Of a DNA stretch of 32,113 bases, positions 17,313-25,800 are shown piece by piece. The stretch is taken from positions 1-32,113 of the forward strand of contig NZ_BAAAYN010000004.1 of assembly GCF_039536245.1 (NCBI RefSeq). Reading direction: 5' to 3'. Position numbers and translations under genes: made by a program. Position 1 is the first letter of the stretch, and every line of letters starts with the position of its first letter. This DNA comes from Cryptosporangium minutisporangium. Its GTDB lineage: Bacteria; Actinomycetota; Actinomycetes; Mycobacteriales; Cryptosporangiaceae. The notes under the pieces are model-generated. The model was given only the letters and a program-made list of their open reading frames with translations. It had not been told where the DNA came from and searched no databases.

Positions 17313-17358
17313 ACACCAGGGCGACGCTCCGCGGCGCAGCGCCGTTCCTCACTGGTGT
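17313..17358 (+). terminator. hairpin after the DUF1844 gene
   Basis: Inverted repeat ACACCAG (17313-17319) with CTGGTGT (17352-17358), enclosing a second G+C-rich pairing (GGCG and CGCC parts). It starts 3 bases after the stop codon and looks like a terminator without a clear T-tract. Confidence 0.4.
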
Positions 17359-17415
17359 ATCGGCTGAGGACTCTCGCGAGCCATGCTGTCGAACCCTCAC
17401 GGAGGAGGACTACTG

Positions 17416-17979
17416 GTGCGCAGCGTGACCTACTCGATGGCCATCTCACTCGACGGCTACATCGTCGGGCCGGACGGCGGCTTCGACTGGACGGTGCCCG
17501 ACGAGAAGGTGTTCCGCTTCTCGATCGAGGAGAATCGAGAAGTCGGCGTCTACCTGTTGGGACGACGACTGTACGAGGCGATGCTGTACTGGGAGACCGC
17601 CGACCAGGATCCGTCGCTCGACGACGCGAAGCTCGAGTGGGCCGCGCTGTGGAAGCCGCTCCCGAAGGTGGTGTTCTCCACCACGCTCTCGACGGTGCAG
17701 GGCGCTGCCCGCCTGGCTTCCGGCAGCCTGGCCGAGGAGATCGAGCGATTGCGAGCCGAGCCGGGAGAAAGCGACATCGCGATCGGCGGCGCGACTCTCG
17801 CCGCCGAGGCGGCCGCCTTGGATCTGATCGACGAGTACCGCGCGCGGGTCTACCCGGTGCTGGTCGGCGGTGGCACTCCGTTCTTTCCCCAGCACGAGCG
17901 TCAGGTGGATCTCGAACCCGTCGAGACCCGCAGGCTCAGCTCGAGAGTCGTCTACCTCCGCTACCGCGTGCTGCGCTAG
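17416..17979 (+). CDS. RibD C-terminal / dihydrofolate-reductase-like protein
   Basis: A 187-residue protein of the RibD_C superfamily (NADPH-dependent reductase fold): MRSVTYSMAISLDGYIVGPD at the N-terminus, VYLLGRRLYEAMLYW, SDIAIGGATLAAEAAALDLIDEY, and YPVLVGGGTPFFP. Such stand-alone proteins are common in actinobacteria and are mostly of unknown substrate; the fold gives no proof of a folate or riboflavin role. The GTG start at 17416 has GGAGGAGG 7 bases upstream. The longer ATG frame lacks such a site. It is monocistronic, followed by a strong hairpin. Confidence 0.88.
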   Translation: MRSVTYSMAISLDGYIVGPDGGFDWTVPDEKVFRFSIEENREVGVYLLGRRLYEAMLYWETADQDPSLDDAKLEWAALWKPLPKVVFSTTLSTVQGAARLASGSLAEEIERLRAEPGESDIAIGGATLAAEAAALDLIDEYRARVYPVLVGGGTPFFPQHERQVDLEPVETRRLSSRVVYLRYRVLR

Positions 17980-17998
17980 CCGGCCGATTCGACGCGGG

Positions 17999-18035
17999 AC
18001 CGAGAACCTGCCGCCGTCACTTGCAGGTTCTCGGT
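17999..18035 (+). terminator. strong terminator hairpin
   Basis: A 13-base perfect stem, ACCGAGAACCTGC (17999-18011) with GCAGGTTCTCGGT (18023-18035), and an 11-base loop, 20 bases after the stop of the RibD_C gene. It is the longest perfect stem noticed in the window. It can also serve the broken gene coming from the other side. Confidence 0.65.
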
Positions 18036-18076
18036 AGCGGTGGTCAATCGCTCAGCTCGGCTGTCCGGCAGCGTCG

Positions 18077-18776
18077 TCACGATCGTTCTGGAGAGCAGGT
18101 CGGACGGCGAAGTACCGTGTCGGACACGATGAACACGTCGGTGCCGTCTGCAGCAGACACGCCGTCCAGCGCCGTGGACACCTGCACCAGCGGCGCGGCG
18201 CCGGTGGGCTCCTGCGGGAGGAGTCCAGGACAGTCACCCGGACGGTGGCCGTATCGGGCCTTGCCGCTCGGGATTCACTGGCTGTGCCGAATATCGGTGT
18301 CTTGTCGACAAGGTCCCACTCCCGGCCCGCGGCGTCGGTGAACCGAACCCGCAGCCATCCCGGAAGCTGCTGGAGTCCTCGCCGACGACATCGCAGATCA
18401 GCAGCGTCTGGTCACCCTGGCGCAGCCGGAAGCCCAGCCGCAGGTCGACTCCCAGACACGCCACCGCAGCGGACAGATCGTCGCGCACGAACAGCTGGTA
18501 GTGATAGGGACGGTCGTCGAGATCCACTGCGCCGATCCGGATCAGTTGGTCGCCCTGCGCACGCAGCGCCGTTACCGCCGCATCGAACCCTGACGTCGGC
18601 ACGCCTTTTCGCGCCATGAGTCTCTCGCGACGGGCATAGAGTGCCGCGCCATGCGCGGCCGGAAAACCGTGCTCCGCGACCCAGAAGTGGGCGCCGGCCA
18701 GCAACGCGTCCCGACATGCGGTGAAGGCACCCCCGCCGGCCTCCGACAGCAACTGGGCAAGCCGAGCCCGATCCAC
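18077..18776 (-). pseudogene. uncharacterised gene broken by two frameshifts
   Basis: Coding-like sequence runs through three frames. Frame 1 (GTG at 18774-18776) reads well from MDRARLAQLLSEAGGGAF to LLICDVVGEDSS (about 18375). The sense then continues in a second frame as LPGWLRVRFTDAAGREWDLV to TATVRVTVLD (about 18220), and in a third as LPQEPTGAAPLVQVSTALDG to VFIVSDTVL, ending at the TGA at 18077-18079. Each break is repaired by adding one base. The unbroken product would be about 233 residues, soluble, of no family I recognise. Either it is decayed or the assembly has two single-base errors. Confidence 0.6.
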
Positions 18777-18828
18777 CCCCGAAACCTATCGAAGTGGAAA
18801 CACGGTAGGGCCACGAAGGGACCAGCTC

Positions 18829-18843
18829 GATCAGAATCTGATC
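18829..18843. repeat. 15-base palindrome, possible operator
   Basis: GATCAGA-A-TCTGATC is perfectly palindromic around one base. It lies 53 bases upstream of the broken gene start and 20 bases after the peptidase stop. It could be an operator for the former; the evidence is symmetry and position only. Confidence 0.25.
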
Positions 18844-18862
18844 ACCGACGCGGGAACCTACC

Positions 18863-20029
18863 TCACTGGCGGGTGCCGAGCGGGGCGCCGCGGGCCGCCA
18901 TGAACGACACCGGATTCACCGCGTCACCGTTCACCCGCGTCTCGAAGTGCAGGTGGGGACCGGAGGAGTTGCCAGAGGAACCGATCCGTCCGAGCGGCTG
19001 CCCGGCGACGACCGTCTGGCCGACGGTGACCAGCGGACGCGACACCATGTGGCAGTAGCGGGTGGTGAGCCCGGTGGTGTGCGCGATATCGACGTACCAG
19101 CCGCACCCCTTGACCGATGGGCTGCCGTCGACGTCGCAGTTGCCCGTGGAGGCATTGCACTTCGACGTGACGACGATGCCGCCGCTCGCCGCCCGGATCA
19201 CCGCGTACCGCGGGGCGATGATGTCCACCCCGGCGTGGCCGGGCCGGTCCGGCGTCCGGAAGCCGCTTCCCACCTGGCCGAGCGCGGGCACCGTCCAGCC
19301 GGCTCCGGTGACCTGACCCGGCGCCGCACAGCGGATCGGATCTCCCGCGGTCGCCACGACACCGTTCGCCGCGCCCTTGGTGATGCGGTTGACCAGCAGC
19401 GTCGCGAACGCCTCCCAGCGGGCGTACCGCTCGGGGAAGGCCGAGATCTGGACCTGCTGCGCAACGTCGGCCAGCCGACGCGCGTTCCAGTTCGGCATCC
19501 GCAGTAGCTTCTCGTAGAACTTGGCGGACGCGTACTGCGGGTCGGTCAGCCGCTGGACCGGCGTCCGGCGGTCGTTGGCGTTGACCGGGGCGTCACCCCA
19601 GCCGCTGCTCGGACGCTGCTGGAACAGGCCGACCGAGTCGTGGTCGGTGGCCACCGTGTAGTTGTGGAGCAGGCTCTCCTGGAGTGCGGTGGCGAGTGCG
19701 ATGACCCATCCGCGCGGTGGCACCTGCATCTTCTGACCGACGCCGATGATCGTGGCGGCGTTCTGCAGCTGATCGGCGGCGAGCCCGTCGATCTTGACCT
19801 TGTCGTCGACGGTGAAGCCGAGCGAGCCGCACCCTTCCTGAGCGTTCTCGGCCGAGTCACGCATGCTCTGCACGACCGAGTTGAACACCATCGGGGTGAA
19901 ACCCAGGCAGAGCAGCGCACTGACCGCCAGCAACGCGATGCCGACCACGACGAACTTGCGGACGCGGTTCGGGCTGCCGTCGGTGTCCGGCGGCGCGCCG
20001 GCGGCGTCGGGGCGGAGGTCGAGAGCCAT
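18863..20029 (-). CDS. membrane-anchored lytic transglycosylase-like / M23 peptidase
   Basis: Bifunctional wall hydrolase candidate, 388 residues. One N-terminal membrane segment (about 24-46) places the rest outside. Residues about 85-215 resemble a lysozyme/SLT domain: VIALATALQES with catalytic-type Glu118, then SVGLFQQRPSSGWG and DPQYASAKFYEKLL. Residues about 250-375 are an M23/LytM zinc endopeptidase with HxxxD (His265, Asp269), the catalytic His327 in RYCHM, and GPHLHFE (His359, His361), so the metal site is complete. As the last gene of the secretion-like operon it would open the peptidoglycan for the apparatus, the VirB1 role. The GTG/ATG start lies 9 bases after the upstream gene. 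Confidence 0.9.
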   Translation of the reverse strand: MALDLRPDAAGAPPDTDGSPNRVRKFVVVGIALLAVSALLCLGFTPMVFNSVVQSMRDSAENAQEGCGSLGFTVDDKVKIDGLAADQLQNAATIIGVGQKMQVPPRGWVIALATALQESLLHNYTVATDHDSVGLFQQRPSSGWGDAPVNANDRRTPVQRLTDPQYASAKFYEKLLRMPNWNARRLADVAQQVQISAFPERYARWEAFATLLVNRITKGAANGVVATAGDPIRCAAPGQVTGAGWTVPALGQVGSGFRTPDRPGHAGVDIIAPRYAVIRAASGGIVVTSKCNASTGNCDVDGSPSVKGCGWYVDIAHTTGLTTRYCHMVSRPLVTVGQTVVAGQPLGRIGSSGNSSGPHLHFETRVNGDAVNPVSFMAARGAPLGTRQ

Positions 20030-20038
20030 CGGGCTGCC

Positions 20039-20578
20039 TCATTCCCCCAGGTCGATCGTCGCCACCCGCCAGCCGTCCGCGGTGAGGACGCACAGCGTGG
20101 TCGCGGGGCCGGCGTTGGTCGGCACCACCACCCGGGCGCTCGTCTCGCTCAGGACGGTTGCGGTGGGCTCGCCGGTCACCGATGTGGCGGGGTTCGTCGT
20201 CGGGTCGACCTCGCGCAGCTGTGCCGCGAGATCGGGCAGAGCGTGTCGGGACAGTCCCGCGAACCACTGCTCCTGCGAGCGGCCGTCGGTCGGCTGGAGC
20301 CAAGCGCGCACGAACGCGTCACCAGCCTCGATCGCGGCCGAAGGCGCCACCTCGGCGGATGGCGACGGGCCGGTGTAAACGCTGTCGTTGCCCTCGGTGG
20401 ACGACACCGTCCGGGACGGCTCCGGCGCTGGGACCGCGTCGGTCGTCCCGTCCGGGGTCGCCGAGCCGAACAGCCGCGCGAGCAGGACGACCCCGGCGAC
20501 GAGCACGGCCAGCACTAGCGCGGACAGAATCCGGTAACCAGGCCGGCGCAGGTAGATGCCCGCCGGCAGCCGCGCCAT
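20039..20578 (-). CDS. single-pass membrane protein, candidate VirB8/TcpC-position subunit
   Basis: A 179-residue protein: short basic start (MARLPAGIYLRRPGYR), one membrane segment (about 17-37, ILSALVLAVLVAGVVLLARL), a Ser/Pro/Thr linker (40-80), then an extracytoplasmic domain of about 95 residues. The domain begins AAIEAGDAFVRAWLQPTDGR and ends VLTADGWRVATIDLGE. This order (N-in TM, linker, NTF2-like domain starting A..F..AW) is that of VirB8/TcpC-like conjugation subunits and of many other NTF2-like proteins. The assignment rests on topology and operon place, not a diagnostic motif. It lies 26 bases after the VirB6-like gene and 9 before the peptidase gene. Confidence 0.8.
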   Translation of the reverse strand: MARLPAGIYLRRPGYRILSALVLAVLVAGVVLLARLFGSATPDGTTDAVPAPEPSRTVSSTEGNDSVYTGPSPSAEVAPSAAIEAGDAFVRAWLQPTDGRSQEQWFAGLSRHALPDLAAQLREVDPTTNPATSVTGEPTATVLSETSARVVVPTNAGPATTLCVLTADGWRVATIDLGE

Positions 20579-20604
20579 CGTCGCACTCCTCTCGCTGCCC
20601 GGGC

Positions 20605-22839
20605 CTACTCAGGACGACTGCCCGCGGCGGCGTCCGCGCTCTCCCGCGGCGACGGGCGGGACTCCGGGCGGATGTCGGGCTCGACGGTCCGGTAGCCGCT
20701 GTCCGGGCGATAGACGACGAAGCGCTCGTCGGACTCGACCGGGATCGTCTCCCCGCCGGTGCGTACCGGGTACGACGGGTCGCGGTAGTCCAGGCCAGCG
20801 CCGTTCTCGGGACGCGCCGGGCCCGCGGCGACCCGCATCGGCGGGCGGGAGCCGGCCGGCGTGACGACGTCGTCGTCCGTCGTGCCCGGCCCGGTGCCGC
20901 CCGGATAGGAGCCGTGGCCGGCCCGGGACCCGCTGGTCTCGGGGCGGCTCACGGCGCCCGCGAGGACCACCGGCGATTCGTCCGCGAGCCGGCCGGCGCG
21001 GGTCGCCGTTCTCGTACCGGCCGTGGACGTGTCGGCCTCGACCGGCGAGTCCCCGGTGCGCACGAACGTGCGGTCGCGGCTCCACGTCTCGGGGCGCGCG
21101 TCGCTCCGCCGCTCGTCCATCTCGTCGGCGGCGCGGCTGCCGACGAGGGTGCCTGCGGCGACCAGGCCCGCCTGCCGGGCGTCGCCGAACGCGCGGCGAC
21201 GCACGGCGCCGAGACCGCCGACGAGGTCGTTGAAGGGGTTGCCGCCGGCGAGGGAGGTGAGCCGGCGGAAGGGACGGAGCAGTAACCACATGACGAGGCC
21301 AGTGAGGAAGATCAGGAGGATCTGCTGCCATCCGGCGAGCGAGGCGGTGCTGGTTATCAGTTCGAGGGCGAGCAGGTAGACGCTTGCGCCGACGCCGAAG
21401 ATGATGCAGTTCAGAATCGCTGCCACCACGGTCCGGAATAGCCCACGTAGAGGGCCGGATGCTGGGCGGAGGATTCCGACCACCGCGATTGCCGGAAGGA
21501 ACGCCACGGCGAGGCGGATAATCAGGAAGGCAATAATGATAAGAATCGACGCCATCAAGTCGAATGGCGCTACCACCAACGCTGCCACCAGGGCAGTTAG
21601 AGCCGATCCAATTCGGGCAGTACCTTGCTTACCCGTTAGGTACTCGTAAGCGTCCGGATCTTCCTGTTTGATAGCAGCAGCAGTTTCTTTCCAGTCCTCC
21701 TGCTTCTGCTTCACCAAATCGTCGCGACGTTTCGGGTCGGAACGAATGATCTCAGCTTCCTCCCAGCTAAACGCGGAAGCTGAATATAGCTTTTCGCCGT
21801 ATTTCTTTGCCGTGGCACTGTCGGCCGATCCGAGCTCACCAGCAAGCCATTGGTTGAAAAGAACAACATCGGTGACAACGCCGCTCGCTTTTCGCTCCGG
21901 CGGGCTTTCGTCCTGACAGCGGACTGCGCCGCATTGCCGATCCTCGCCAGGATGGAGGGCACTGTTCACAGCCCCAAGCGATCCGGTCAACGCGCTATCT
22001 GCCACATGCGCCGCGCGCATTGGCCAAGCCGCAACAGCAGTAGTAATTATCATCACCAGCAGCGCCCAGCCAGCGATGCTCGCAGCATCCGACAGGTCGC
22101 CCCGTCGGGCACTCCATAGCAGCCAAGCTCCAACAATCACCACTGTCACGATGCCCAGTACGGTGAATATCCGCTCATATAGGGCGGAACTCGCGGTGCC
22201 CACAAGGTCGTCGGTCCAACCCCACATGGACCCGGGATCGTATGCGTGCTCCCGCACCGTATTGGTCAGACCAACGGTAAATACCGAAACCGCCAGCACC
22301 ATATTCGCAACGCTCGTATTGACGAGCGCGTCAGGTGCTACCGCACCGTCGGGTCCGCATCCCAGATCATATGTGTGATACTGCAACGCCGCATAGCCGT
22401 AGTCCTCGTAAAGCGATGCTTCAACCGCTTGCTCATTTGCCGAGTTTGATTTCGGCGCGGTGAGGAAGAAGCTCCCGGCGCCGGTGTCGGGCATGGCGGG
22501 GGTGGGCGGGTCTAGACAATCAACCACGTCGCTATTCGGCAAACACGCCGCCGGGTCCGACGGGCCGCAGGCGGCGTGGGCCGGCCGCACGCTCGGCGAC
22601 GCGAAAAGCGTCGCCACCGCTACCACCATCACCGTCAAGAACCACGCCGCCATCCGTCCCGCCGACGCACGGCGGACGCCGACGGCGCCAACCGGCTCCC
22701 CCGCCGACAATGACCCCGCGGCGGACGGATCCGCGGCGAAGAACTTCCCGGCGGACGGTTCCGCCGAGAACGGCGCCGACGAAGACGGCACCACCGAACG
22801 CGAGGCCCTCGAACGCCGGGCCGACGGAGGCAGGGTCAC
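20605..22839 (-). CDS. VirB6/TrbL-like polytopic membrane protein
   Basis: A 744-residue protein with a signal-type segment (MAAWFLTVMVVAVATLF, cleavage candidate AHA|ACG near residue 90), a Cys-containing outer region, and about six further membrane segments. These lie near residues 170-190, 222-243, 250-272, 408-455 (probably two), 465-495 and 500-522. A long polar tail rich in Arg/Asp/Gly/Pro follows (about 560-744). Size, number of segments and position after a VirB4 gene fit the VirB6/TrbL channel component. The GTG start overlaps the ATPase stop as GTGA; the ATG at residue 63, just before the signal segment, is an alternative. DNA from about 21400 to 22540 (residues 100-480) is much less GC-rich than both ends (28 of 60 G+C at 21661-21720), a mosaic pattern. 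Confidence 0.85.
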   Translation of the reverse strand: MTLPPSARRSRASRSVVPSSSAPFSAEPSAGKFFAADPSAAGSLSAGEPVGAVGVRRASAGRMAAWFLTVMVVAVATLFASPSVRPAHAACGPSDPAACLPNSDVVDCLDPPTPAMPDTGAGSFFLTAPKSNSANEQAVEASLYEDYGYAALQYHTYDLGCGPDGAVAPDALVNTSVANMVLAVSVFTVGLTNTVREHAYDPGSMWGWTDDLVGTASSALYERIFTVLGIVTVVIVGAWLLWSARRGDLSDAASIAGWALLVMIITTAVAAWPMRAAHVADSALTGSLGAVNSALHPGEDRQCGAVRCQDESPPERKASGVVTDVVLFNQWLAGELGSADSATAKKYGEKLYSASAFSWEEAEIIRSDPKRRDDLVKQKQEDWKETAAAIKQEDPDAYEYLTGKQGTARIGSALTALVAALVVAPFDLMASILIIIAFLIIRLAVAFLPAIAVVGILRPASGPLRGLFRTVVAAILNCIIFGVGASVYLLALELITSTASLAGWQQILLIFLTGLVMWLLLRPFRRLTSLAGGNPFNDLVGGLGAVRRRAFGDARQAGLVAAGTLVGSRAADEMDERRSDARPETWSRDRTFVRTGDSPVEADTSTAGTRTATRAGRLADESPVVLAGAVSRPETSGSRAGHGSYPGGTGPGTTDDDVVTPAGSRPPMRVAAGPARPENGAGLDYRDPSYPVRTGGETIPVESDERFVVYRPDSGYRTVEPDIRPESRPSPRESADAAAGSRPE
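21400..22540. other. low-GC segment inside the VirB6-like gene
   Basis: Base composition falls from about 70% to roughly 50-57% G+C in this stretch and recovers on both sides, while the reading frame stays open and the product stays plausible (membrane segments plus a charged loop). Codons ending in A or T are common here and rare in the flanking parts of the same gene. This is consistent with replacement of the gene centre by recombination. Confidence 0.6.
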
Positions 22840-25800
22840 CGGGCATCACCCTTCTGGCCGGCGATCCGGCCCACATCGCCGAGCGGATCGGCGGTGGTGT
22901 CAAGGTGTTCGAGCAGGCCGGACACGTAGGCCAGGTCTGCCCGGAATTTCTGGACCCGGCCGTCTACGTCACGCATGACGAATTCCCGGTAGCCGAGCCG
23001 CTGGTCGTTCTGAGTATCTGCAACCGACAACTGCGCGAGCGTGTTCTCGTACCCGATCCCGCGCTGCACACCAAGCATACGAAGCGCCTGAGCGGCGATC
23101 TCCGGATCCTCGGCGATTCGTCCCACGAAAACGGTGGAAACGAGGTTCTGCACGTCCAATCCCAGGATGTCCACCGGGTTCTGGCTGGCTGCCAGCGCCG
23201 CGATGTTCCACTTCCGGGAGTCCCGGGCCAGCCGCGTGAAGAGCGCCCGACCCGATCCCCACCCGGCGAGGAAGTGCGTCTCGTCCAGGGCCACCAGCTT
23301 CCGCTCGTTCATCGCCTTGCCGTACGCCCGACGGGTGGTGAACGCGGTGGCCAGGTGCAGCATTGGCAGCGCCATGCGCTCCTCGAGCTGCCAGAACTCC
23401 CGGTCGATCGAGAGGTCGGGCAGCGCGAGCCCCGCCATCGTGATGATGGTGAGCACCGCTTCGTCCTGCCCCACCGAGGCGTTGGACCGCCCGAAGAACA
23501 GCCGCGACAGCGGCATGTCCCGGACGTCCCCCAGTGTCTCGGCGAGCTCGGCACCCTCCTCGCCGAAGGTGGCGACGGTGGCGACGAGGTCGTCGAGGGT
23601 CGCGTACTCCTCCGGCTCGACCTGCCGCGCGGCTCGCTGGAGCAGGATCGGGGACGACCGCTCGCGCTGGATCTGCGGCGGCAGCAGCATCATGCAGATG
23701 TCGGTGGCGAGCGCCTTCCGCTCGGCCCGGGCTGCGGCCACCGCCGAGTTGAACTCCGCCACCCCCGCGTCGCCGGCCGGGTAGTGCTCGCGCCGCGGCG
23801 TCGGGATGAGGCCGTACGGTGCCAGCGTCCCGGGCTCGCCGCGGGTGAGGTTGTAGACCTTGCTGTACGGCGCGAGCTCCGGCATCGTCGCCAGTCGCGC
23901 CAGCGGACCGGACGGGTCGAGGATCGTGCACTGCACACCGCGTCGTGCGGCGAGGTACGCGATACCGCCCATCAGCGTCGACTTACCACCGCCTGGCTCC
24001 GCGACGAACACCGTCAGACCGGAGCGCTCCCGCACCTCGGTCGCGTAGTGCGGGTCCCACATCACCGGACGATGGCTGGTGCCGCACGTCTCGCCGATGA
24101 TCGGGCCGCGCCTGTCACCAATCGCGGCCGCGGCCTGCGGAATGGCGGCCGCGAAGTACTTCGCCGGCATCCGCCGCAGGTAGCCGGTGTTGGCGACCGG
24201 CTGCCCCGGGATGAACTCGTCGAGCAGCCGGAGCTGGTCCCGCGGGTGCTGCAGCGCGATCCGCATGCTGCGGTAGTGGTCGGTCAGCGCCCGGACCCGC
24301 TTGAGGCACTCTTCCTCGGTCCGGCCGGCGACCGCGATCCGGTGCCACCCGTGGATCCGGGCGGCGTCCAGGTCGAGGCCGGTCGACATCTCGTCGGAGA
24401 TGTCCAGCGCCCGCTGCGCCAGCCGCTCCAGCTCGGGCGGAGCGTCCATCTCGTGCTCGTGGTAGTCCCGCTGCTGCGACCGGATCGTCAGCAGCTTGTG
24501 CTCCAGGCTCCGCAGTGCGTCGCCCTGGCCGAGCACGTCGACGCGGCTGGAGAGTTCCATCGGCCACGGCAGCTGCTCGTGGAAGTGGAGCCAGGGCTCG
24601 TGGCGCTCCGGGATCATGAGTTCTTCCATGCGCCCGAACGTCAGCACCGCGACGTGTCGCTCGACGTGCTCGTCACCGATCCGGGACAGCAGCTTGACCG
24701 TGCTGCCGTACGGGCTCCGGTAACGCATCGTGTGCTCGGTGAACGCGAGCAGGTCACCGGTCTCCCAGCCACCGGCCTCGGCGGGCGAGAGCGCGGGCGG
24801 CGGCGGCATGCACAGCGCGACCGACCGGTGGATCAGCCACTCGACCTGCTTGGCCGTCGCCGGTCGGGCCTGCATGCCGAACGCACCGAGAACCTCGTCG
24901 AACCGCCCGACCAGCTGCTCCAGGCGGGCCCGCTCGGCATTGCCGGAGCCGCGGCGGCGCAGCGCGTTGAGCGTCTCGATCATTTGCTCGCGCATCGTCC
25001 GGCGTTGGAACACGACACCGAGGTACACCTCGCCCTCGGCGAGGCTGGTGGCGTGCAGCCGACGCTGACCGGCCTCCAGGTGGTCCGACCAGCTCGGTGC
25101 GCCGTGCACGTCGGGCACCGGGTGCGGCGTGAGCGCGGCCATCCGGCGCGCCCAGCCGACCGCGGGGTACGGCCGGTTGGTGCGGCGCAGGTGCAGCCGG
25201 TACCCGGCGAGGGCGGCGTACTGCGCCGCGATCCCGAGCAGGATCGACGTCCGCTCCTTGTCGGCCCGGAACGCCCACTGGATGTCGGGCAGGTGGTACC
25301 AGGCGGTGACGTCGTTGCGGGTGAACGTCAGATGCCCGGCGATCTCGCGCAGCTCGAGCTCGTGGACAGCCTGCCGGTCCTTCCGCTGCTTGGGCGGCCG
25401 GCTCTTCACCCGCCGGGACTGACGTTTCTTCTGCGGACGCTCGGCGCGCTTGCGCCGTGGCTCCTCCGGCTCGTCGGGCTCGGCAGGGTCCAGCGCCGGG
25501 TACCGGTCGGGAGCGGGCACGTAGAGCGGCGCCGGCGGCCCGGACTGGGGCGGCGCGGACGCTGGCATACCGGTCACCGGACGGTTCGCGACGCGTGACG
25601 GCGGCGCCACCGCGACCGCGGCCGGATGGGTGGGCAGCGTCGTCGGCGGTGCCGCGTTCAGCGGAGCGGCGTTCAGCGGGTGCTGCACCGGCCACGGCGC
25701 CGGAGTGGTGCCGTCCGGCCCGACCGCGCCGGAGACCGGACGTCCGACCGCCCCGGACACCGGACGTGTGACCGGTCCGGACACCGGACGGGACGCCGGT

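Noticed and set aside
18052-18237. Separate 61-residue protein gene on the minus strand
   Set aside because: Its frame covers the junction of the frameshifted gene; only its first residues (TVLD) fit the decayed protein and the rest is shadow.
22710-25598. 962-codon open frame on the plus strand opposite the ATPase gene
   Set aside because: It is the antisense shadow of a high-GC coding region: the minus frame has Walker motifs and a known family, this one is Arg/Val/Gly-rich without any domain.
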